Assembly (NCBI GenBank): GCA_023807065.1
Contig: JAJJLU010004148.1
Coordinates: 1-17,659 of the forward strand
Source: Isotricha intestinalis
Taxonomy: Eukaryota > Ciliophora > Litostomatea > Vestibuliferida > Isotrichidae
Direction of reading: 5' to 3'
DNA length: 17,659 bases
The position numbers and the translations under genes are program-made. The notes beneath the pieces were generated by a model, which saw nothing but the letters and a program-made list of their open reading frames with translations, was not told the DNA's origin and did no database searches. Each line of letters begins with the position of its first letter. Position 1 is the stretch's first letter. This document shows positions 1-8,008 of this stretch, one piece after another.

Positions 1-61
1 TCAGATTTTTTAATTATTCCCAACTAATAAATAACATTGTTATATTTTTGTAGGATTTTGA

Positions 62-869
62 ATCAAAGTTTTTATTCAGAATGCAAATGTTGCTCCCATT
101 GATTATATGGATATCTCGTAGCAGAAGGCCGAGATGAAGGCTCGGGAGAATGCCGAGAAGGCCCGGGATGTGCAGGCTGCTGAATATGCCGTGGAAAAGA
201 GCATAAATGAGCTAAGTCGAAATCTGGAAGAAAGTAAAAGTCTGTATCAGGTGTAGCAGAATCAGGTGGATTCATATGAGGCGAAAGCTCTGGACAATCA
301 GGTGTTTTATGCCAAAGCAAGAGGAGAACGGGATGTCTTCGCAAAGCGCAGTATGGGCAATTTAGAATACGGCGGATAACAAGGGGAGGAGGTGAATTCG
401 GCCGAGCCAAATTCCAAAATGACACGTAGAGACAAATTGCCAATATGAGCACATAAGGCGAGTATGAAAAGGCTCACAAAGTACTGGGATCAGCAATAAA
501 TATCTGAGCGAACTGGAAGATATGGAAAAGTGGAAAAGAGAAAAATGCAGATGTGCAGGAGTTCAATTCCAAACTCAGTGAGTGGCAGAAGAAATATGTC
601 CTTGATGTGGGCAAGAATCTGACAGACACAGAACTCTCCGCGGCGAAGCTGTCGGGAGTATTTGCCACCGGACCACAATGGCTGATTACCTCAACACTGT
701 TAACAACAGATATGCCTATTCAGGGAAGGCCACGATGAGGGCAGGGATTTTCGCCATCAAAGATCAGCTCGAAAGTATGGGATGGACTCCGTATATTCTT
801 TTCTTTATTATTTTATTTGTCTTTTTTATTCTTTTCTTTAATAATATTTTATTAAAAAGGAATAAATAA
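62..869 (+). pseudogene. Broken coiled-coil-like ORF in a GC-richer island
   Basis: I do not recognise this protein. A charged, Gln/Glu/Lys/Ala-rich, probably coiled-coil sequence can be followed through all three frames. It runs in the frame of position 62 to about 384, in frame 391-488, in frame 489-536, in frame 538-677, and in frame 678-869. The four switches are single-base offsets, three looking like losses and one like a gain, mostly in short G or A runs. Five in-frame TAG/TAA codons (119, 254, 377, 427, 454) sit where Gln would be natural. TGA appears only beyond a switch point. G+C is near 50% against under 20% next door, and codons often end in G or C. The last open stretch starts with MADYLNTVNNRYAYSG and ends in an AT-rich hydrophobic tail that may be fortuitous. 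It could be a gene from a TAR=Gln organism or virus, a decayed gene, or an assembly chimera. Confidence 0.5.
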
Positions 870-998
870 ATTTTTTTAATTTATATAACAAATTATAAAT
901 AAAAAAAATATAAAAAAATTTTTAATCAAACATCAATCATTATATATATATCTTAAAACTAAAAATATTTCAAAATTGAAAAAAATAACAATCTAAAT

Positions 999-2036
999 TT
1001 AATAATAATTCCAATGCATAATTAAATTATCATAAAAACTACAAGACAAAATATCAATAAAATTATTATTTTCATTTTTTAATATATCAATACCATAAAC
1101 AATACTTTTATGGAATTTATCTTCATTTTCAGTAACAGGTAATTTCAATAAATGATTCATCTCAAAATTAAAATTAATATCCCAAATATTAAAACCTTCA
1201 TAAGAACAAGCCATAAAAATTAAATTATTATTTTTAAACTTCTCTTGTTTAATATCCCAAATCATATGATTACTTTTAATTTGTTTAATTTCATTTTTAA
1301 AATTTCTTAAATCTATAATATTAATATTTTCATCATAAGAACCAGTTAAAATAATATTATCATTAAAATTTAATTGAATAATAGAATTAATACTTGAAGA
1401 ATGACTTTTATTAATTGAAATATTTTTATTATTTTCTCTTATATCCCATAATTTAAGATAACTATCTTCACTTCCAGTTAAATAAATATTATCATTTAAA
1501 AGATAAATTGACCATAAACCAAATTCATGTGATTTAATTTTTGATATTGTTTTATTTTTTATTAAATCTTCATAAAATACAAATCCATTATTTGTTCCAA
1601 AAAGACTTTTTGAATTATCTTTATATAATTCCATTATATTATTTGATATTAATTTATTCTTTTCATAATTTTCTTCTTCTAATTTATATTTATTTTCTTC
1701 TTTTTTTTCAAAATCAAATATTGAATATGAATAATCACTATTTGTAGTAAAGATTTTAGAATAATTATTATTAAATTTAATATCTAAAATACCATAATTT
1801 AATATTATTGTATTTTCATTTATTAAAGTTAATTTTCCTTTATTATCAATATTAAAAAAAAAAAGACCTCCTGTTTTAATTTGTGTTTCTTTATTTAAAT
1901 GATAACCAGTGGAAATAGCATTAATAAAAGTATTATTTTCATTTTTAAAAAATTTAATTCTATCAATATTCTGAATGCAAGTATACTTACTTAAAATATC
2001 AAAATTATAATTTTTATCTTGTATAAAATTATCCAT
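999..2036 (-). CDS. DPH7: DPH7-like WD40 protein, diphthamide biosynthesis
   Basis: This is a 345-residue beta-propeller protein resembling DPH7 (WDR85, yeast Rrt2). That family is the methylesterase that demethylates diphthine methyl ester before the final amidation of diphthamide on elongation factor 2. WD-type blades are visible at TGSEDSYLKLWDIR (187-200), TGSYDENINIIDLR (231-244) and MACSYEGFNIWDI (275-287). The closing blade has HKSIVYGIDI (309-318) and SCSFYDNLIMHW (331-342). The C-terminal pair, an H-S-x-x-YG element followed by a CSFYD box ending in W, is the pattern I associate with DPH7 rather than with generic WD40 proteins. Length matches the shorter family members. The upstream gene on the same strand ends about 53 bp before its ATG, so its promoter must be very short. 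Expected to be cytosolic. The DPH7 assignment rests on motif recall, not on an alignment. Confidence 0.78.
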   Translation of the reverse strand: MDNFIQDKNYNFDILSKYTCIQNIDRIKFFKNENNTFINAISTGYHLNKETQIKTGGLFFFNIDNKGKLTLINENTIILNYGILDIKFNNNYSKIFTTNSDYSYSIFDFEKKEENKYKLEEENYEKNKLISNNIMELYKDNSKSLFGTNNGFVFYEDLIKNKTISKIKSHEFGLWSIYLLNDNIYLTGSEDSYLKLWDIRENNKNISINKSHSSSINSIIQLNFNDNIILTGSYDENINIIDLRNFKNEIKQIKSNHMIWDIKQEKFKNNNLIFMACSYEGFNIWDINFNFEMNHLLKLPVTENEDKFHKSIVYGIDILKNENNNFIDILSCSFYDNLIMHWNYY

Positions 2037-2089
2037 TAATTATTTTTTATTTAAATATATAAAAAAAATAAAATAAACAATATAATAAA

Positions 2090-5000
2090 TTAATTATTAT
2101 TTAAAGTTAATTTCCTATTTGTCATTTCAATTTCAGTATCTTCAATTCTTTGAAAAGTTTGAGAATTAGAATCATCAGTTTGATTATGAGAAAAACTATT
2201 ATTTCTTTTTGGTTTAGGAAAAGGATTTTTAATTTCTTTTTTATTTTCAAAGATAAAGTTTTCTTGAGGTCCTTTTTCAATTTCAAAATCATCAATAATA
2301 ATTTCTTCATATTTAAATGAAATGATACTTTCATTTTTTTTTATTTCTTGTTCATAAGGAATAATAAAATCAAAAGGTAAATTTTTCATTGAGAAATAAA
2401 AGAGAGAATTCCAAAATAAATTTTTATTTTTATTATGAAAAGAAGTTACATCAAAATAATTGAATTTATTAATTAAATAATTATTCCTAAGAGATTCATA
2501 TAATTCTAAAGGAGTTAATAAATCAAAAGATTCTAATTTATTATCATTAATTTGAACTTTAATTTGAGGAATAATTTCTTTTTTACAGTTTTTACATATT
2601 ACTTTTAATCCTTTTCCATAATTATTTTGGAAAATTAAATAAAATTTTAATTCATTTATTTCATTACAATTTGAACATTTTACTTCTGAACAAAAAGCTA
2701 TTGTTTCATTTTCATTATTTAATTGATATAAAGTTCTTTTAGTTTCTGAAGAATCTTTTAATATTGAATTTCTTTCATCGCTTTCTTTTATTAATATATT
2801 TCTTAAATTAAGAGAATTAGTTTTTTTTAATTTTACTATATTAAAAACATTTGTAAATTTTTCAGCTAAAGTAGAAGCTATTAAGTATTTATTTTTTAAA
2901 TTATTATTTTTAAATATTATATCTATTAAAGTTAATATATTTTCTTCAGAACCTTCTTCTAAAATAATATAAAATAAAAAGATTAAAATTTCTTCATTTT
3001 GAATTTTAGAAGAATGCAATTTTTCTATTATTTGATAAAATCTTACATTTTTTTCAAATTTATTATTAATATAACTAAATGATAATCCCATTAAAATTAA
3101 CCAAGAAAAATTAACATATGTTTCCATATTAATTTTACTAGGAGTAAATAAATTAAAAGTGTATTTTGTGTTGGTGTAAATTTCAGTAAATTTCGGAGAA
3201 TTGAAAATTTTATTTATTTCATTTTTATTTAAAGTTATATAATCTTTTGTTAAAGATGATAATCTATTAATCATATTTTCTAAATATTCTTCTCCGAAAA
3301 AGATTTTATCATTTAATAATTTAGGAAAAATAGGATATTCAATATTTATTTTTTCTTCATTTGGTATATTATATATTTTTTGATAATATAATAATGCATT
3401 TATCATTCTTTTATTATCTGATAATTCTAACATTTCATTTGTTGAAAAGTAATTTTCGAATTTAATTGAAATATTTTTTTGTTGAGGAAACACTTTTAAA
3501 ATAAATGGTGTTACTATATTATTGATAAAAACACTTTTATTTTTTTTTTCTATAATTCTCTCATCGAAATATAATATTTCTATTTTATCTTCTAAATTTT
3601 TAGGATATATTTTTTTTATTATAAAATTTTTAAACATATTTGTCTTAAAAAACCTCTTGTAAAAAATATTATCTACTTGTGATAATTCCATTAAATATTC
3701 ATTTACATTAAAAATTGATTCTATTTCAAGATCTAAAGATTTATTTTTTAAATATAAATCAATTAAATTTAAAGATTTTTTATTATTATATTTAACATAT
3801 TTTTGATAATTTAATAAAATTGACATTAAAAAATAAAAAAAGAATTCTCTTATTTTTAAATTGAAACTAAATTTATTTTCATTAAATAATTTATTTTCAT
3901 TTAATTTCTTTAAGTATTTCCCTAAACTTTCTAATAATTTTTTTTTATAATGAATAGGTAAATCAATTTTAGATAAAGAATTATTATTATTATTCTCTTC
4001 ATTTTCTAATAAATGAACAGAACTAAAATTATCATCATGATATTTCATTTCTATTTTTTTTTTATCTAAATCAATAATAGCAATTTCTTTATCAATTTCT
4101 AAATCAAATTCATGGAAAAAATTAATAGAATAACTTTTATTAATTCCAAACATAAAAGAATCACAATTTTCTATTAAATTAAAGCAATTAATAGGTAATA
4201 TTGAAATATTAGAATTACAATATTTAAAAGGATAAATTAATTCTTGTAAAGTAAAAAAAGAAGAAGTTAATTTATATTTATCTTCAGAAAAGAATAAAAT
4301 AGGAATTTCAAGTAAAACAAATTTATAAATAGTTAAAATATCATTAAGTTTAAATTCTTTTAATTCAAATAAAGTATTTAATTCAACTGAATTATAAGGT
4401 AATTGATTAATAGGAAATTTACTAAAAGTAATTTTTTGATCAAATAAATTTAAAGTAAAAGAATATAATCCTTTAGGAATTAAAGGAAGTTGAAAATATA
4501 TATTTTCAATAACTTTTTCAATAGGTTCTGTAATAGGATTATTTTCTATAGAATATTTAGAATATAAAATAGATAAAATTTTTATAAATTCTTTAGGGAA
4601 AAATAATAAAGAAGAAAAACAAATTACTTTTGGAATAAAATACCTTTCATATTCATTTTCTTTTATTGAATTAAATGAATCATTAGAATTACTTGCAATT
4701 ACAAAAGGAGATTTATTATCAATTTGAATTAAATTTTTAGTTGAAATTTCTTTACCTTCATTTAATAATTTATAATCCTCTTTTAATTCATAATATTTTT
4801 TTGCATTTTCATAAAATAAAAAACAAGTATAATATATTTTAGGATAAATTTCATTTGATAAATTATCTAAAGAAAAATAAAATTTTTCTGACTCTGGTTT
4901 TTCGATTGAATTTTTAATAAAAAATCCATTTGGAAAACAATGTCTAATAATAATATCATTTGAAATTTGATTAAAATTTTCATAATCAGGAAATTTACTT

Positions 5001-5158
5001 AAAATTTTAGGAACTAATTTTTCATATTGGTTTATTATTTTAATATTTTGATAAAATGAATCATTAAACGTTATTTCAGGTTCTAAACCAATAATAAAAA
5101 AATTTTGAATTAAAAAATTATAATTTTGAGAATCACCTGTTGTGGTTCTTTTAAACAT
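2090..5158 (-). CDS. DENN-domain protein, probable Rab exchange factor
   Basis: This is a 1022-residue protein with a tripartite DENN layout. An upstream DENN part lies at about 15-90 (FFIIGLEPE, then ILSKFPDYENF and IIRHCFPNGF). The core DENN part spans about 173-345, with YFIPKVICFSSLLFFPKEF, then LLEIPILFFSEDKYKLTSSF, then PFKYCNSNISILP ending near DSFMFGIN. A downstream part lies near 495-520 (FYKRFFKTNMFKNFI). DENN proteins load GTP onto Rab GTPases on membranes. Near the C terminus two CxxC pairs (CSNC 828-831, CKNC 855-858), 23 residues apart, suggest a zinc ribbon. They are followed by a FDLLTPLELYESL block and an LFWNSLFYF block that look conserved. Asn runs near 389-393 are low-complexity inserts. 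The zinc-ribbon tail recalls the DENND4/Crag group, but I would not assign a subfamily. The target Rab is unknown; a Rab gene lies about 2.2 kb beyond its start. Confidence 0.75.
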   Translation of the reverse strand: MFKRTTTGDSQNYNFLIQNFFIIGLEPEITFNDSFYQNIKIINQYEKLVPKILSKFPDYENFNQISNDIIIRHCFPNGFFIKNSIEKPESEKFYFSLDNLSNEIYPKIYYTCFLFYENAKKYYELKEDYKLLNEGKEISTKNLIQIDNKSPFVIASNSNDSFNSIKENEYERYFIPKVICFSSLLFFPKEFIKILSILYSKYSIENNPITEPIEKVIENIYFQLPLIPKGLYSFTLNLFDQKITFSKFPINQLPYNSVELNTLFELKEFKLNDILTIYKFVLLEIPILFFSEDKYKLTSSFFTLQELIYPFKYCNSNISILPINCFNLIENCDSFMFGINKSYSINFFHEFDLEIDKEIAIIDLDKKKIEMKYHDDNFSSVHLLENEENNNNNSLSKIDLPIHYKKKLLESLGKYLKKLNENKLFNENKFSFNLKIREFFFYFLMSILLNYQKYVKYNNKKSLNLIDLYLKNKSLDLEIESIFNVNEYLMELSQVDNIFYKRFFKTNMFKNFIIKKIYPKNLEDKIEILYFDERIIEKKNKSVFINNIVTPFILKVFPQQKNISIKFENYFSTNEMLELSDNKRMINALLYYQKIYNIPNEEKINIEYPIFPKLLNDKIFFGEEYLENMINRLSSLTKDYITLNKNEINKIFNSPKFTEIYTNTKYTFNLFTPSKINMETYVNFSWLILMGLSFSYINNKFEKNVRFYQIIEKLHSSKIQNEEILIFLFYIILEEGSEENILTLIDIIFKNNNLKNKYLIASTLAEKFTNVFNIVKLKKTNSLNLRNILIKESDERNSILKDSSETKRTLYQLNNENETIAFCSEVKCSNCNEINELKFYLIFQNNYGKGLKVICKNCKKEIIPQIKVQINDNKLESFDLLTPLELYESLRNNYLINKFNYFDVTSFHNKNKNLFWNSLFYFSMKNLPFDFIIPYEQEIKKNESIISFKYEEIIIDDFEIEKGPQENFIFENKKEIKNPFPKPKRNNSFSHNQTDDSNSQTFQRIEDTEIEMTNRKLTLNNN

Positions 5159-5223
5159 TTAATTAAAAATTAAAAAATAATTTATTTAAAATAAATAAAT
5201 ACTTTAATATTTTTTTTAAATAA
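5159..5223. promoter_or_regulatory. Shared divergent spacer, 65 bp
   Basis: This spacer separates two start codons that face away from each other, the DENN gene (minus) and the Asn-rich gene (plus). It is almost purely A and T, so any core promoter for both genes must lie here or inside the coding regions. No recognisable initiator or other named element is visible. An ATTAAAAATTAAA string also occurs in the 14865 spacer, but in sequence this AT-rich it may mean nothing. Confidence 0.45.
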
Positions 5224-6648
5224 ATGAGTTCTAATCCTGTTTCTGTAAGAAATAAATCTTCAAAATTTACTTTAACAAAAAAAGAATTTTATAATAATAT
5301 AAATAAAATAGGAAACAATGCAATTACTATAAAAAATAATTTTGGTTCAAATTTTCCAAGTGAATTTTCTCAATATAAGAAAACAACTTTAAAAAAAAAT
5401 AATAATAAGAACAATAAAAATTCAAATCGATTTAATTTAAAAACAAATAATAATACTATTAATAAATCTAAGAAAGATTTTAATACTTTAAATACTGATT
5501 TTTTAAAGTTATTTAGACAATTTGATTTATTGAAAAAAAATAAAAATTCTAATAAAACCGCAATTGAAGCTTCTTTACAAGAAAAAAAAATAATTTATCC
5601 TCCCAGTGTTTCTAATTCAAAAAGTAAAGGAAAAAATAATAATAAAAATAATAATAAAAATAATTCAAAACAAAAAAATAAAAATTTAAAAATTAATTCT
5701 AATTATGAACCTTTATATTCAAATGAAAAAAATATTACTATTAGTAATAATAATACAAGTCAAAGAAATAATATTTTAACTAGTCATATTAAAAACAAAA
5801 AAATTAATAGTAATTTACAAAAAAATAAAATTCCTAAAAAAACTTTTAAAACTTTTAATCCTTTTCATATTAAATTTGCAAAGCCAATAAATGCTTTAAA
5901 TAAAAATAAAATAAAACAATCAAATATAACAACATATCAAATTAATTTTTCTAAATTAATTCCAAATAAAATTCATTCTTTACAAAATAATATAAATAAA
6001 ACACAAGAAATAAGAAATTCTTCAAAGACAATAAAAAACCAAGAAAAAAATATTCCAAAATCAAATAAAGAAAGTAATAATAATAGTAATTTAAATAATA
6101 TAAATAAAACAACAGAAAAACAAAAATTAAATAATAATAATAATAATAACTTAAATAATAATAATTCTAATAATAATAACAATAATAATAATGATATATT
6201 AATAAAAAAAAATAAAAGTTTAAAAGAAGAAGAAATAAATAGTAAACCAAATATAGAAAAATTGTTTAAGAATGAAATAGAAAGTTTAGAAGTTAATCAA
6301 AATATAAGTAATATAGAGTTATTTGATGAAAAAGATAATTTTTTTAATGATAATGATGATGAAGAAGAAAGTGATAATAGTGGAGTTTTAGCTTATGATG
6401 AAGTCAGAGATATTATTGTTTATTATGATATGGGAGATTTAAGTAAAAAACAAAATTATTTATTTGAAAAAGATGATTATAATAATTTTTTATTTAATAA
6501 AAAAGAAAAGTATTTAAATTTTTTTTTAAAGAATAATGATATTCATAATCGAGTTTTAAAAGTTAATGATATTAAAAAAACTCCTCCTACAAATGATACT
6601 AATAAAACTAAAAAAAATTTTATTAATGTTATTAAAGTTGATAATTGA
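5224..6648 (+). CDS. Asn/Lys-rich protein, function unknown
   Basis: This is a 474-residue hydrophilic, strongly basic protein, dominated by Asn and Lys with long Asn runs from AAT codons, so mostly disordered. I do not recognise a family. No signal peptide or membrane segment is visible. The only part that looks structured is the C-terminal quarter. There an acidic patch (DNDDEEESDNSG, about 376-387) is followed by VLAYDEVRDIIVYYDMGDL (388-406) and a Phe/Asn/Lys-rich tail. That block resembles a short conserved peptide more than a domain and may be a binding motif. It is the only gene here that ends in TGA rather than TAA. It shares a 65-bp divergent spacer with the DENN gene and faces the largest intergenic gap in the window. 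It is a real gene judging by its length, its clean frame and its non-repetitive C-terminal block. Confidence 0.7.
   Translation: MSSNPVSVRNKSSKFTLTKKEFYNNINKIGNNAITIKNNFGSNFPSEFSQYKKTTLKKNNNKNNKNSNRFNLKTNNNTINKSKKDFNTLNTDFLKLFRQFDLLKKNKNSNKTAIEASLQEKKIIYPPSVSNSKSKGKNNNKNNNKNNSKQKNKNLKINSNYEPLYSNEKNITISNNNTSQRNNILTSHIKNKKINSNLQKNKIPKKTFKTFNPFHIKFAKPINALNKNKIKQSNITTYQINFSKLIPNKIHSLQNNINKTQEIRNSSKTIKNQEKNIPKSNKESNNNSNLNNINKTTEKQKLNNNNNNNLNNNNSNNNNNNNNDILIKKNKSLKEEEINSKPNIEKLFKNEIESLEVNQNISNIELFDEKDNFFNDNDDEEESDNSGVLAYDEVRDIIVYYDMGDLSKKQNYLFEKDDYNNFLFNKKEKYLNFFLKNNDIHNRVLKVNDIKKTPPTNDTNKTKKNFINVIKVDN
6130..6192 (+). repeat. Imperfect AAT trinucleotide microsatellite
   Basis: This is an in-frame AAT/AAC tract with a few interruptions (TTA, TCT) that encodes the main Asn run of the Asn-rich protein. 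Expansion or contraction in units of three would keep the frame. A shorter AAT/AAA tract of the same kind lies near 5636-5666. Confidence 0.85.
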
Positions 6649-7318
6649 ATTTATTTACTTATTTTGTTTTATTTTCTAATGTTTTATTTAATGTGAAATA
6701 TTTAAAAAAATATTAAATTATTTATCATAAATAAATAAAAATTTTTTGTTTTTATTCTTATTTAAAATTAGATAATAATAAATTCAATAAAAATAAAAAG
6801 TGTCTTATTCTTTAAGAATAAAACCATTATTATTAGAAATAAAGATATAGGACTAAATATCTTTAATTATTAAAGATTTTAATAATATAACATATTAAGA
6901 AATATTATTTATAGAAATAGAAACTAGAGAACAAATAAAAATGACTAATTTAATTAAGATAATATTTTATTTTTTTAAAGAATAAATTATTCTTTTTTTT
7001 CTTTATTATCATTAAAACAATTAAAAAATTTTTATTTAATTATTTATATATTTCAATCTCATAATTAGTTTTAGATTGATGTTATTTTCAATATTTTTTT
7101 TTGAGCATAATCTAAAGAAGATTTACATTCTTTTGATGATATACATAAATTATATATCTTTTATAATGTGAATTATATTTTTATATTTTTCTTTCATTTT
7201 TAATGTAATTATTATTTTCTTTCTCATTTATTTTTATTGATTCATTTTCTTTTTTTTAAACTCAATCAAAACTGTTTTTTTATTAATTATCTAATTTAAA
7301 AAAATATATAATATAATA
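6649..7318. other. Gene-free convergent gap, 670 bp
   Basis: This gap lies between the 3' ends of the Asn-rich gene and the Rab gene. It is extremely AT-rich with stops in all frames. I see no tRNA, no rRNA and no open frame above about 25 codons. It is several times longer than any other gap between genes in this compact locus. It contains a pair of mutually exclusive hairpins at 6841-6877. A faint coding-like trace on minus near 7085-7170 is too short to call. Confidence 0.6.
6841..6877. repeat. Overlapping alternative hairpins
   Basis: AAAGATAT (6841-6848) pairs with ATATCTTT (6857-6864) around an 8-base loop. The second arm overlaps ATCTTTAA (6859-6866), which pairs with TTAAAGAT (6870-6877) around a 3-base loop. 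Both stems are perfect over 8 bp but cannot form together. In sequence this rich in A and T, stems of this size can arise by chance. Confidence 0.4.
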
Positions 7319-7942
7319 TTATTTTTTACAACAAATTTTTTTTTTTCCATTACTTTGCTTCTTATTAATACAAATATTAATATTATCTTTTTTATCAAAA
7401 TTTCCTAAATTTAAAGCATACTTTTTAACTAATTCAATAATTAAATTTTCAACACAATCATAATTTTTAGCAGTAGTTTCAAAGAAAAGAGCATTAATTT
7501 CATTAGCAAAACTTTTTCCATTTTCAATTCCAACAGTATCAAAATCATATAAATCACTTTTATTTCCAACAAGACCAAAAATAATATCATTTATTCCTAA
7601 AATATCATTAATAAGAGGGTACCAATTATTTTTTATACTATTAAAACTTTCTATATTAGTAATATCATAAACGAAAATAACAATAGTTGAATTTTTTAAA
7701 AATAATTTACTTAAACTTCTATATCTTTCTTGACCTGCTGTATCCCATATTGTTAAAAGAAATTTTTTTGTGTTTAATGTTAATTGCTTTATAAAATTAC
7801 CTCCTCCTACTGTCGATGGAGGATCTGGTTCAAATTTCTGATTTATTAATTGGTTTATTAATGATGTTTTTCCTACTTTTGAATCTCCTACAAATGTTAT
7901 TTTTAACTCATAGTCATATTCTTCTTCTTCTATTTTTGACAT
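7319..7942 (-). CDS. Rab-family small GTPase
   Basis: This is a 207-residue Ras-superfamily GTPase of Rab type, expected to cycle between GTP and GDP forms on membranes and direct vesicle traffic. The P-loop GDSKVGKTS is at 19-27. Switch I has Thr44 within STVGGGNF (43-50). Switch II and the interswitch have WDTAGQERY (66-74) with the catalytic-type Gln71. NKSD (127-130) and ETTAK (155-159) are the base-specificity loops. The C terminus, KKICCKK, fits a CCXX double-prenylation signal with Cys204-Cys205. Oddities are the Gly-rich switch I, ETTAK in place of ETSAK, and two Lys residues after the cysteines. The divergent effector region keeps me from naming a subfamily. Its start lies 66 bp downstream of the stop of the membrane-protein gene on the same strand. 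Confidence 0.9.
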   Translation of the reverse strand: MSKIEEEEYDYELKITFVGDSKVGKTSLINQLINQKFEPDPPSTVGGGNFIKQLTLNTKKFLLTIWDTAGQERYRSLSKLFLKNSTIVIFVYDITNIESFNSIKNNWYPLINDILGINDIIFGLVGNKSDLYDFDTVGIENGKSFANEINALFFETTAKNYDCVENLIIELVKKYALNLGNFDKKDNINICINKKQSNGKKKICCKK

Positions 7943-8008
7943 TTGTTTTTTTATTTTTGTATTTTTTATTATATTTTTAATTATTAATTTAATTATTTAT
8001 AATATTTT

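Noticed and set aside
39..53. GTTATATTTTTGTAG as a possible 15-base intron of the heterotrich ciliate type
   Set aside because: No coding frame on either side supports it, and no other gene in the window needs such an intron.
72..452. 126-codon open frame on the minus strand of the GC-rich island
   Set aside because: Pro/His/Ser-rich translation without domain character; it is the antisense shadow of the coiled-coil-like frame on plus.
1541..1747. 68-codon plus-strand frame inside DPH7
   Set aside because: Phe/Leu/Ile-rich by T-rich antisense; shadow of the DPH7 frame.
2090..5158. DENN and DPH7 genes as an operon-like unit because they are 53 bp apart on one strand
   Set aside because: Short gaps are general in this locus and the two functions are unrelated; no evidence for co-transcription.
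5973..6182. 69-codon minus-strand Leu-rich frame
   Set aside because: Antisense of the AAT repeat gives poly-Leu; not a membrane protein gene.
6647..6703. Read-through of the TGA ending the Asn-rich gene as Trp
   Set aside because: Continues only 18 further codons of hydrophobic AT-driven sequence to TAA; other genes encode Trp with TGG, so TGA is best taken as a stop.
7085..7215. Short minus-strand trace with ECKSSLDYAQKK-like text after a possible frame break
   Set aside because: Two pieces of about 25 codons joined only by an assumed frameshift; too short and without homology that I recognise.
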